Origin: Dastarcus helophoroides | Lineage: Eukaryota; Arthropoda; Insecta; Coleoptera; Bothrideridae | Length of the DNA stretch: 64,000 nucleotides | Direction of reading: 5' to 3' | Assembly (NCBI GenBank): GCA_028583605.1 | Contig: CM053329.1 | Span: forward strand, 36,145,992-36,209,991 | Shown: one piece after another, positions 9,976-19,545 of the stretch | Numbering within the stretch: the stretch's first letter is position 1 | How the letters are laid out: every line of letters starts with the position of its first letter | Position numbers and translations under genes: made by a program | Notes under the pieces: generated by a model | Told to the model about the DNA's origin: nothing | Databases searched by the model: none | What the model saw: the letters and a program-made list of their open reading frames with translations, nothing else

Positions 9976-10151
9976 TTCGAACTACACTACACAATCACTA
10001 TTACAAATTTTATAACTACATTTTGTTACAATACTAAAAATCTTAAGTTTTAATTTGCTTCTTTTAATTTTTTTCTGTTGCTGTTTGTCTTCCAGTTAAA
10101 ATATTTTGAAGAACAACCAAACATTTCATCTTTTTAATATTTTTAAACTGT
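9976..10151. repeat. Copy 2 of the LTR-end plus flank segment
   Basis: Starts CTACACTACACAATCACTAT, keeps the LTR end TTTTGTTACA followed by ATAC, then the same flank as copy 1 through GAAGAACAACCAAACATTTC to TTTTTAAACTGTT. The end TTACA is less mutated than in copy 1 (TTATA). Confidence 0.7.
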
Positions 10152-10770
10152 TCCTGGTATATTTTTGCGTCTTAAAATTGCTAAATAGAAAACAACAAAA
10201 GCCATTGATAATAATTAAAGTCATGTGGTGTTGCCTGTGGGAGATATGACTTTCTATTAGCAATCTAATATTGCCATCTTCGCTACATTTCGTATGAATA
10301 TTTACAGTTAGAATGCGTCGTATGGATGAAAATAAGTAACAAACAACCGCATAAATTCCCAAGTAATAAGTTTCAGCATCTAATTTATTTCTAAATGGCC
10401 AGGAAAACAATATATTTCTACCGAGAAGCTTATTGCCATGGGTTGGACTTGCTCAGTTGACAGACATTGGGGCTCCTGCTGCTTGAAAAAGTATTTCGAC
10501 CCACGATGCTGACATGAACAGTAAGAGGTTATTACAGTGGGATAAGTCGAGCTTAATACTAATAAAACGAAGTAAAATCCTAATGCCATCCCCGCAACAA
10601 CAAATCTAATTCACCTGGTGTCCTTGGCAAGCTAAACACATACACAAAATTTCCATAAGAAGGTCGAACTTTTCATAAAATATGGGAAACATAAGAAAAA
10701 TATGGGAATTCCAAATTTAAACTGAAAAATTTACTGAAGAAAGTCCAAATTTCAGAAAATGATTTATTGA
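10152..10770. other. No gene recognised
   Basis: Higher-complexity sequence with no reading frame I can assign and no family member seen. Confidence 0.45.
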
Positions 10771-10772
10771 TT

Positions 10773-11600
10773 GGTACGAGGGTGGGCTGAAAACATTGCT
10801 CCCATATTTGTAGACCACGAACAAAAGCAAATGGAAAGATTCGACAAAAAGTATATTAAGGTGTAATTTTTAAGTTTAAAAATCATATTGAAACAACATG
10901 TTGTTATCAAATTTGTATTAGTGATTGTGGAGTGTAAGAAACTCTCTAGGAACATTTAATATTGGGAAGCGGCTGCGAGAATGAATCATACAGCAGTTAA
11001 GCGCTCCAGACGTTTCCGTAAAGCAATAATCTCATCGGTACAGAGATCCGTTCTAGAAAACCGGAAGGGTATAAATACGCGGTCGTCTCTGGGAACATTT
11101 GATAATGGGAAGCGGCTGCGAGAATAAATCATACAGCAGCTAAGCGCTCCAGACGTTTCCGTAAGCAATAATCTTATCTGTACAGAGATCCGTTCTAGAA
11201 AACCGGAAGGGTATAAATAGGCGGTCGTCTTTCCCGGAGTCAGATAGGTAGTCAGATAGTTAGATAGTCTGATAGTTAAGTGAATCATAATTGTTGTGTT
11301 TAGAAATAAGTTTGAAAATAAAGTGTTACAATTCACGAAGTTTTAATTTTCGAACCGATAACGCGCAACAATACTTATTTTTCAACATAGTCATCATTAA
11401 GATTAACACATTTCTCCCAACTGCGTAACAAGCTTTTTTCATTTCATCACTGCAAAACTTTTTCGATTTTAAACGAATTTAGGACTTGACAGCTGTCTTC
11501 ACCTCCACCTGAAGTTTGAATCTATTCAAGATCCTATTTACTGTCCAACCTTGCGCTTTGTGTTATTTATTTTTTTCTGTATTCAAGTCAAAAGTGCACC
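10773..11600 (-). pseudogene. Mariner remnant: transposase C-terminus and one terminal repeat, split by a solo LTR
   Basis: On the minus strand about 11451-11381 reads KSLLRSWEKCVNLNDDYVEK and a stop, the usual C-terminal end of mariner transposases. About 600 bases further on, TACGAGGGTGGGCTGAAAAC (plus strand, 10775) matches the typical mariner terminus. The 472-bp solo LTR at 10899-11370 lies in the short 3' untranslated region between them. Upstream coding beyond 11460 is too decayed to read. This is a different mariner copy from that at 1580-2204. Confidence 0.65.
10899..11370 (+). mobile_element. Solo LTR with a duplicated promoter block
   Basis: TGTTGTTATCAAATTTG start; GATAACGCGCAACA end. 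A segment of about 143 bp (10951-11093 and 11094-11236) is tandemly duplicated, giving two copies of GAAGCGGCTGCGAGAAT, of CCGTTCTAGAAAACCGG and of the TATA box (TATAAATA at 11070 and 11212). After the second TATA box come GTCAGATAG-type repeats and, near 11318, AATAAAG, a candidate poly(A) signal. No target duplication is clear. Confidence 0.8.
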
Positions 11601-12129
11601 TAGGATGATGCGATGAAGACATTTGTCAAGTCTTCGGTTAGAGAAAATTTGCAAGGATTTTTTCAGTGACGAAATTTAAAAAACTTTTTTTACGTTGGAG
11701 AAAATAGTAAGTATACACAATATACAACCAAATAGTGAAAGCAATACTTTTTCAGACGACGATGTAAATTGTGACCAAGACGTTAGCCCAGATTATCAAA
11801 GATTGGAAGTCCAGGATTATGCTCTTACTTTGAGGTACACAAACCATTTTGTCTAAAATTAAAATCAATATTATTTAAATTAGGAAATTTTTATAAATTC
11901 ATGACAATTTTTATTGTCATTGTTATTGTCCCTACTTGGAACGAAAAACAACTTTCTCGTTTTCTGATGGTTGCTCAAGAACTCACAAAAAATACTGAAA
12001 TAATGTATTTTGGAATCTGAAATTGGAATCTGAAAGAAGGCAATCTTGAACGTTTTCAGAAAAATATGTTTTTCAAGCATGTGCGCACTACTTTTCAGTC
12101 AATTCTTGTATGATTACTTCATTTCATAT
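11601..12129. other. No gene recognised
   Basis: AT-rich sequence that may contain decayed mariner sequence at its start; nothing can be read. Confidence 0.4.
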
Positions 12130-12440
12130 ATTTTTTGGTGGTCCTTGGGTATCTTCAAAAATCGAAATACAAATCTTATCCCCTGAAACCAAGCAATATT
12201 AAAAAACGCAACAAAGTTTGCTCTAACGCGTTTCAATAGCCAGGCTATCATCTTCAGAGTATCTCTCTGAAGATCATCTTTAGAGAGATACTGAAGATCA
12301 TCTTTAGAGAGATACTGAAGATCATCTTTATAGAGATACTGAAGATAATAGTTAGTCTATCAAAACGCGTTAGATCAACCTTTGTTGTATTTTTTAATCT
12401 TTCTTTCAGGGGACAAAATTTGTATTTCGACTTCGTTTCA
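12130..12440. repeat. Family A inverted dimer with a central 24-bp tandem expansion
   Basis: The left half starts TTTTTTGGTGGTCCTTGG and includes CTAACGCGTTTCAATAGCC; the right half includes CTATCAAAACGCGTTAGATC and TTTCAGGGGACAAAATTTG. Between the halves GAAGATCATCTTTAGAGAGA plus TACT is repeated about three times (12270-12345). Confidence 0.75.
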
Positions 12441-13105
12441 TATTCAACCCAATTAGAGCTGAACCCAATTTAAAACTGCTACAATTTGTTTGTTTTTCAC
12501 GTTAAAGCTTTGTTATCATTCGTCTTTGTCACCTACGTTTTATAATTAATGTTCTCGTGTTTACAAAAACTTCTGTTTAGATCAAAGCGAGCGTAGCTCA
12601 AGGAGCAGAATTTCTCAATTTCCAGCATTTCTCAACATATTACGAATGATTCCGCTGCAATAATTATTGAAGTTTTGAAACAAAGCGTTGCAAACTTTAT
12701 TCATTAAGTCCTTAATTTGACACGTGACCCGTTCAATATCTAACTATTAACCGCCATTTTGACGACGTTGCCATTTCCTCGCTCATTAATTGACAGCAGC
12801 AGCGAAAATATCACGATTTTAAAATGCTGAAAAAAAAAAAAGATGAAATTATGATGCGGTTTTCGCTTTCGTAATTAATGCGGGTGAAAAAAGGATTTCA
12901 TTACATTTTTTTTCTCAAAGGACAATAAATTGTTGGGGGACATTAATCGGAAAGCAATTTGTTAATTGAAGTTCTCCGGTAAGGGTTGCTGAATAATTGA
13001 ACGAACGACAAAACGCGTCAAAGTAGAGGGAATATTTTAACTTAACGATGCGAAAACTTCACATGTTACAATAGAATCTGTTAGAAATACTTTCTTTTTG
13101 TGCAT
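12441..13105. other. No gene recognised
   Basis: Moderate-complexity sequence without a reading frame or family member that I can name. Confidence 0.45.
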
Positions 13106-13109
13106 CTGA

Positions 13110-13560
13110 ATAGCATCGCATTCGAAACGAAACGACTCCGTTTTATAACCTCGGTTGTTTCAAGGGATACAATTTTCTACAATTACCCATCAAATTTTAA
13201 TCAAACATGAGAAAATTTTCTACGACTTACTGTACAAGAACTGCACAATTGAAAAAAGTATTGTTAGGGGTTGCTAGTTCGATAATAAGAAATTGAGGAT
13301 GTTTGTTACTTTTGTTTAACATCAAAAAACCTATTTGTATACCGTCACCTATGCTGGAATTCATCTAAAGCTTTAGAATGGTGGAGATATAATGTGGATA
13401 TTGCAAGACAACAGTCTGCCGGTTGTTGTGAATTTCTCGATTCTCGACAGTTTAAAGCATATAATGGTTACTTTTGCGTACGTGAGATACTAATTTTTTT
13501 GGTTTCTAATGATATTACAACTTTTGAGCTAATAATATAATCTGAACTGCATCATTGGGG
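13110..13560. repeat. Family C repeat, second copy
   Basis: Colinear with 9200-9560 and then 9067-9195: GAAACGAAACGACTCCG, CTACGACTTACTGTACAAG, TCGATAATAAGAAATTG, then CAGTCTGCCGGTTGTTG, CGACAGTTTAAAGC and ATATAATCTGAACTGCATC. The order shows it spans the junction of two head-to-tail units. Confidence 0.65.
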
Positions 13561-13689
13561 TAGGCAGGATTTTGTTCAGTGAAGGGCAAGAATCATTGTA
13601 TGAAATTAATAAAAAAACGAGGAAACCTGAAAATGTCGGCTAAGTATGTGTATATTTCAACTTTACCACATGAACTGTAGGATCAAATT

Positions 13690-15786
13690 TTTAAATTAAA
13701 TTTAAAACTTGGAAATATAGACGAACTTTGGGAAAACAGCCAGAAAATTGAATTTAAAATAAAAACCGAATCTTTCACAAAACTTCGAAAACTGTCGAAA
13801 TTTCGAAGAAAAAAAAATCGAAATTTTAAAAAGTTGCTTTTTGTGAAAAAAGTGACAATTACCAGAGTAATTGTAAGTCAAATTTAGAAAAAAGAAATTC
13901 AGTCCCAAAAAAATTTCTTTCAGAATTTTTACTTTATTTCAATTTTGTCTTAACTTGAAATTCACAAAAAAATTCTTTTCTCGAATTTCCTAAAAACGTT
14001 ATTCTCAGAATATTTGGATTTTTATTAAAATGTTAATCCAATTTTGGAAAAGTAAAGAGTTTTGAAAAATAGACTGGGAATTTTCGGAAAAATGTTCAAT
14101 TGTAAGTAGAGATTTTCAGAAACATAGTATTTTGTCGAAATCTCCATATAAAGAAAAATTTTAGGAAACAATAAATTTGCCAAAAGTCAAATTTAAAAAT
14201 AAAGACATTTTTAGAATAATCCGGATATTAAAAAAATTAAATCCGAAAAAATAACGACTTTTCAAAGCTATCGTCAAAATGTCGCAAAAATTGAGGAAAT
14301 TTCTTGAAAAAAAGTCAAAATTTCCAAAAGAAAGTTTAATTTTGAGTGCAAGACCAGAATTTTTAAGAATAACTTCGAAAGAGCCGAATTTCGAAAAAAA
14401 AAAAATAAATTTGGGAAAAACATGGATTGTTAAAAAAATTGTATTTAATATAAAAACCTAACCTTTCGAAACATGTCAAAAAAAGTTGAAAATTCGAAAA
14501 AAATATATTTTCAAAGGTCGAATTTTGTGAAATAAAGAGCAGAATTTTTAAGAATAACTTCGAAAGAGACGAACTTCGAAAAAAAAAAACAACTTTGGGA
14601 AAAACATGAATTGTTAAAAAAATTGTATTTAATATAAAAACCTTACCTTTCGAAACATGTCAAAAAAAGTTGAAAATTCGAAAAAAATATATTTTCAAAG
14701 ATCGAATTTTGTGAAAAAAACAGCAGAATTTTTAAGAATAACTTCGAAAGAGACGAATTAAAAAAAAACAACTTTGGGAAAAATTTGGATTGTTAAAAAA
14801 ATTGTATTTAATATAAAAACCTAACCTTTTGAAAAATGTCAAAAAAGTTGAAAATTCGAAAAAAGTATATTTTCAAAGGTCGAAATTTGTGGAAAAAAAG
14901 CAATTTTCTAAAAAAATGAAATTTTGAGAACATTTTCCACTATTAGTGGAAATTCTCCAGAAATATAAAATATCGCATTTTGAAGTACAAGTCAAAATTT
15001 CGAGAATAAGACACATTTCGAAAAACATGAAATTGTCGGAAATTTAAATTGAAAAATTTAAAATTAAAAAAAAACCGAATATAAAAATATGGATTTTAAA
15101 AAAATAATGATTTTTGAAAAATACCTTCGAAAAGTTAAAAAAAAGGAAGAAATTTCTGCAAGAAATTTCAAAGTTTCTAATAAAGCTCAATTTCGAGAGA
15201 TTAAATAAAATTTTTAAAAATAAGGTCGTAGTTTTGAAAGCGACGAAGTTCAATTATTTAGAAAACCAAATTTGGAATAAAAAGCCTTCTATATTCAAAA
15301 ACTCGAAAAATGTTGAAAATTTTAGAAATGGCAAAATATTTCCAAAAGTCGAATATTGTAAAAAAAAATTGGAATTTCCAAAAACATTATTCTCGAAATA
15401 TTTGCTTCTTCATTCTAATTTTGAAATAATATTTAAATTTCAATAATGAAATTTAATGTATAACAAATCTTTTTTTTGAAATTACTGAAAATATTTTACT
15501 CAACATTATTAATTTTTGATAATATGCCAATCTAATTTTGAAAAAAAAAACAGACGAATTTCAGTAAAAAGAAATTTCAAGAGCCAACTTCCAGGGAATA
15601 GTCGACATTATCAGAAACTAAAACTTAATTAATTTTGAAATTAATGTCGAGATTTCGAAAATAGGGCGACCTATGAAGTTGAAATTTCTGGGATCAAATT
15701 TAAAAAAAATTGAAATTAAAAAAAAAGACAAGTATTAAGACAAATGGCAGAATTTTGACAACGAAAATGATTTTTAAAAGAAGAGT
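13690..15786. repeat. A-rich cryptic simple-sequence block
   Basis: The plus strand is dominated by irregular GTCGAAATTTT / AAAAATTTCGA motifs with A-runs. There is no exact period outside 14356-14905. Reading frames found here are low-complexity Lys/Phe/Asn strings and are not credible genes. Confidence 0.7.
14356..14905. repeat. Three-copy tandem repeat of about 184 bp
   Basis: AGAATTTTTAAGAATAACTT starts at 14356, 14541 and 14725, giving periods of 185 and 184. Each unit also carries TTAAAAAAATTGTATTTAAT, ATGTCAAAAAAAGTTGAAAA and TTTTCAAAG-TCGAA. Copies differ by few substitutions and short A-tract indels, so this local amplification is much younger than the surrounding block. Confidence 0.85.
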
Positions 15787-15908
15787 CCAAAAGGTAGAAT
15801 TTTGAGAATAAAGCAGAAATTCCGAAAAAGACCAATTCAAACTAATTTTAAGAGAAAAGTCGAATTTCCGGTCAAATATTGAATGTTGAGACTAAAATAA
15901 AGAAATAT
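15787..15908. repeat. Left outer inverted repeat of the tyrosine recombinase element
   Basis: CCAAAAGGTAGAATTTTG, AATAAAGCAGAAATTCC, ACCAATTCAAACTAATTTTA and GAGACTAAAA appear, with a few substitutions, as the reverse complement at 17546-17640. The wording is specific enough that shared A-richness alone does not explain the match. Confidence 0.7.
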
Positions 15909-15909
15909 C

Positions 15910-15933
15910 TTTTTTTTATTGCGAAGGTTAAAG
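15910..15933. repeat. Left 24-bp perfect terminal inverted repeat
   Basis: Eight T followed by ATTGCGAAGGTTAAAG, exactly complementary to 17387-17410. Inside it lie two subterminal direct copies of AAGGRTAGATAAAAT (about 15985 and 16013). Confidence 0.85.
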
Positions 15934-16084
15934 TATACTTTATTCAACTCAAAACACCAGATTAAAGTACCATTTTAACCGTAAGGGTAGATAAAATGGA
16001 ACTTTAACAGCAAGGATAGATAAAATACTTTAATTAAGCAGGTGTCTATTTTTATTTGAAATAATAATTATTATTAGATACAAC

Positions 16085-16868
16085 TTAATTATCTTTAGTG
16101 CTTTCATTGATAATAACTTGGATCGTACCATTCACATTTCCCGAAACATGGATGTCCGGAACAGAACGGTGTTCAGAATGGTGAACAGACGGGCATACAG
16201 AAGATATAGTATTACTAACGATCCCACTCGTTGACCCAACTAGTATCTTCTTTGAAACTTCAATTTTATTTCGTACTGAATTTTCTATATAAGTTTCAGC
16301 TACTGATGATGACTTCCATCCCCCTGCGCGCTTTATTGTCACCATGTCAGCCCCTGAGTTTGCCATCATTGTGGCTGCAGATCGTCTAAAACAATGACCA
16401 CTGTATTTTTCTGAATCCGGTAAATTTAGGAAATCGGCAATTTTTCTTGGGACTTTATATAAAGTGTTTATGCCTACAGGCTGGATAGTACACTTTTTTT
16501 GTCTATAGTTAATAAAAAACTTATTATGAGGAACGTGTTTAGGACGTAAGCCGATATATTTTCTTATGATGTCCAAAACACCCACTTCCTGGTCAGTTAT
16601 ACAAAAAGACCGATCTTTTTCGGTTTTAGTATCAATCAGTTGAACGATCATTACTGATGTTCTATCATCAATATTAGACATCTCTAATTCATACAATTCA
16701 TCGGACCGGCATGCCCCATATAAACCCATTACCGCCACAACCTTCATAAACAAATAATCATCATCGGGAGCTTCTTTTATAAATCGAATGATATCATCAG
16801 GTTCAAAAATAATCGATTTCTTAGGTTTATAACCATCACATAGTTTCTTCAATAATGCAATTAGTTTA
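16085..16868 (-). CDS. Crypton-like tyrosine recombinase, exon 2 (catalytic domain)
   Basis: Exon 2 encodes 260 residues and ends at the stop at 16085. It holds the full tyrosine recombinase catalytic set: Arg in YGACRSDELYEL, His-x-x-Arg in YSGHCFRRSAAT, the His/Trp position as Trp in RAGGWKSSS and the nucleophile Tyr in AETYIENS. Such enzymes cut and rejoin DNA through a phosphotyrosine link. The C-terminal tail (VNGTIQVIIN) resembles that of insect recombinase relatives. The frame starts in exon 1 through a 64-nt intron (16869-16932): the first codons of exon 2 are split AAT, then KLIALLKKLCDGYK, so the apparent TTG start at 16852 is not real. A poly(A) signal (AATAAA, plus 16051-16056) lies about 30 bases past the stop. 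No stop or frameshift disrupts the frame, unlike almost everything else in the window. Retroelement (DIRS/Ngaro) partners such as reverse transcriptase are absent. Confidence 0.85.
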
Positions 16869-16932
16869 CTGTATCAGTAAACAATAATTCGTATTAGCAA
16901 AAAAATTATACACTAAATTTGACGTTACTTAC
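16869..16932 (-). other. 64-nt GT-AG intron in the recombinase gene
   Basis: The donor reads AAA|GTAAGT on the minus strand (boundary 16933/16932) and the acceptor GATACAG|TAAAC (boundary 16869/16868), with a CTAAT-type branch-point candidate (TGCTAATAC) upstream. Without splicing, the frame stops in the intron; with splicing, the two exons join in frame between residues 113 and 115. Confidence 0.85.
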
Positions 16933-17273
16933 TTTGAAATGTCACAATTTTCGTTGACCAAAATTGTAGACTTCAGCATCGAATAATAAGACCACAATGT
17001 TGATGGCTTCACCTTCTTTGCTTTTTCAGAAAAATATGCCAGAAATACCGTTTCACTTAAACTATTAATCTTCTTTGCCATTTTCCACCTTTGAAAGCAT
17101 GTGTACTCTTTTTCATATATTAATCGCGATTTTTGAGGCAATAATTTAGCTACTGCCTCTAACGCTTCTTTCTTCACACATACCGGAATGTTTTCCTGCT
17201 CTACCTCGTTTTTACACATTCTTGAGATCTTGAGATTCATACGGATCAAAATTGAAAAATTGATGTGAAACAA
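16933..17273 (-). CDS. Crypton-like tyrosine recombinase, exon 1 (N-terminal core-binding domain)
   Basis: Exon 1 gives 113 residues plus two bases. After a short leader, residues about 48-110 (KSRLIYEKEYTCFQRWK, FLAYFSEKAKKVKPSTLW, YYSMLKSTI) form the SAM-like DNA-binding domain found ahead of tyrosine recombinase catalytic domains. Start codons at 17273, and at residues 12 and 19, are all possible; the first is used here because it gives the longest frame. Joined to exon 2 the protein is about 374 residues, normal for a stand-alone recombinase of this type. Confidence 0.8.
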
Positions 17274-17386
17274 ATATTTATTTGGTATAACTATAGCAAC
17301 ATACCAAACGAACCAACTGCGATTTAATTTTTGACTGCTTTTCTTATTTCTGTCTGCAAAATTATTGAGTTTTTCTCTCGATTTTT

Positions 17387-17410
17387 CTTTAACCTTCGCA
17401 ATAAAAAAAA
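17387..17410. repeat. Right 24-bp perfect terminal inverted repeat
   Basis: CTTTAACCTTCGCAAT followed by eight A; exact partner of 15910-15933. It lies about 115 bases upstream of the recombinase start on the gene's strand, so it could contribute to the promoter region. Confidence 0.85.
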
Positions 17411-17417
17411 TACAATG

Positions 17418-17537
17418 TTACACACGACGGTAAAATTTCATTATCGACTCGTGAAATTTAATTAATTCGCTCCTTCGTCGCTCATTAATTAAACATTTTC
17501 ACTCGTCGATAAAAAATAATTTTACCGTCTTGTATAA
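17418..17537. repeat. 120-bp imperfect palindrome interrupting the right inverted repeat
   Basis: GACGGTAAAATT (17426-17437) pairs with AATTTTACCGTC (17518-17529), TTATCGAC with GTCGATAA, and TTAATTAAT with ATTAATTAA. The left arm of the element has only about 12 bases at the equivalent place, so the palindrome is an insertion (MITE-like) or a later expansion. No coding capacity. Confidence 0.75.
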
Positions 17538-17545
17538 CAAATAAC

Positions 17546-17640
17546 TATTGTTTTAGTCTCTTTCGACTTTTTCTCTTAAAATCAGTTTAAATTGGCCTTT
17601 TTTGGAATTTCTGTTTTATTCCCAAAATTCTACCTTTTGG
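17546..17640. repeat. Right outer inverted repeat of the tyrosine recombinase element
   Basis: Reverse complement of 15787-15908: TTTTAGTCTC, TAAAATCAGTTTAAATTGG, GGAATTTCTGTTTTATT and CAAAATTCTACCTTTTGG. Just outside it, at 17651-17665 and 17690-17704, is a separate 15-bp perfect hairpin (GTTTCTTTAAGTTTG stem). Confidence 0.7.
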
Positions 17641-17704
17641 TAGAATGCTGGTTTCTTTAAGTTTGCTTCTTCCTAAATATAGAAAAAAACAAACTTAAAG
17701 AAAC

Positions 17705-19335
17705 TAATTAAAATTTCTGAAAAATCAAATTCTAAAATATCAAAATCTTCCGATGCTGATAAAAATAAATTTTGAAAAAAAATGAAATCCAGGAAATACA
17801 TTCAACTACCAAATGAAGCAAAAGATCGAAATGTTCCGGAAAAAATCAAATTTTAAGAAAAAGAGAAACTTTTGGGAATAGTCGTTTGTGAAAAAAAAAC
17901 GAATCGTGAAAAAAAGGTAAATTTTTAAGAAAAAGATAAATTTAGAGAAACCATAATCAGATTTCCGGTAACATACAAAACTGAATTTTGGGATAAATTT
18001 TAAATTTTCGAAAAAGGGCGGATTTTAAGAAAAATACAGAAATTTCAATTTTTTTAAATTCGTTTTTCCCCTGGAAATTTAAAATTTTTTGCCCTTTTAA
18101 AAGATGAATTTAAAAAATAAAGATTCAAGATTTTAATTAAAGGATCGAAATTTTAAGAAAATGGTCGAAATTTAATAACCACTCGAAATTTTTCAGAGAG
18201 AGTTTTTTATCAAAATATTGAAAAAAGAACAAATTTTAAGAAAAATTAGGTTTTTCCAATTTTTTCTTGAAAGCTTGAATCAGAAGCAGACCTGCGTTTC
18301 GATCAGCCCCACTCTTAAGTCAGAAAATGTCCAATATTGAGATAAACGTCGAAATTTTGGGAAACAAGTTGTTATTTTCAGAAAGTTGAGTTTCAGTTAT
18401 AAACAATTCCAGGGAAAATTATCTCGGAATTTTTGTCTTCTTACAAAATTTCCGAAAAAATCATTGTTAAAATTTCCATAAAAATATTTTTACTTTTTTA
18501 TCAAAAGATCGATCAGATTTTGAGGAAAAAGGTAAATCTTGAAGCCGAAATATACAGAAAATCAAAGTTAAAAAAAACTCGAAATATTCGGAAAATAAAA
18601 CGATGAATTTTAAAATAAAAACTCGAAATTTCGAGAAAGTCGGATTCTAATGAAAGAATTTTAGAAATACATTTGTTTCAAAAGAAATTTGTGAAAAATT
18701 GATGAATGTTTTTTTTTAGAATCAAAATTTTGAATAAATATTCGAAATATCGAAATTTTCCAAAAAGTCAATTTTTTTTTAAAAGCTTGTAAAAAATTGA
18801 CACTTTGATTAGGTTGGAATTCATAAAACAAAATCGGAAATTTTAAAAGCAGCGAAAGTATCAAAAAAATTAGAAATTTTGCAAAATAAAGGCGAAATTT
18901 TAAACAAATGTTCAAAAAAATCCACTGTTTTTAAAATAGGTAGAAATTTTTGAAAAAGTCAAAATTTAAAAAGAGGTTAAATTGTAAAAAAAGTAAGAAT
19001 TTTCTGAATGGAAATTGGGAAAAAACGTCGTAATTTTCAAAAAGTCAAGGTTTTCAAAAGGTGTCAAAATTTTAGACGATAAAATTTACATTTTGAAAAG
19101 CCAAAATTAAAAAAAGATTTTTATAGAAGATAGACATTTAAAAAAGTTGAAATTTTGAAAATCGAAAGTCTAAAAAATCCAAATTTTACAAGAAGTCGAA
19201 ATTTTCTGAAAAAAAGTTTGAATTTTAATATAAAATCGAAGTTTTGAAAAAATACAATTTTTCAAGACATTCAAAAAATCTTCGGTATCAACCTTTCCAA
19301 AAAAAAACTAGAATTGTAGGATGAGAAAGATTTAG
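17705..19335. repeat. A-rich cryptic simple-sequence block
   Basis: Same texture as 13690-15786: AAAAAGTCGAAATTTT-like motifs in irregular spacing, A-rich on the plus strand on both sides of the recombinase element. No gene. Confidence 0.65.
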
Positions 19336-19339
19336 AAAA

Positions 19340-19545
19340 AGTCGAAATCGTTACATCGAAAAAATATATCGATACCGTCGATACATCGGAACGAAATTAT
19401 CGATACAAAACTATCGTACATCGAAACGAAAACATCGATGTTTTTGATACATCGATGTATCGTGTGCGATGTATGCGTACGCGAAATATTATTTATTTTT
19501 GTTTTTAATGACATTGTAACTATGAATTCCGTTAGTAATGTAATC
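19340..19545. repeat. ATCGAT-rich patch joined to a family C fragment
   Basis: 19343-19462 contains many ATCGAT, ATCGAAA and ACATCG words. It is followed by CGTACGCGAAATATTATTT and AATGTAATCGAGTTG, which match family C (9130-9195). The same pairing (ATCGATACT, TTTCGATATATT next to family C) occurs at 9570-9640. Confidence 0.55.
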
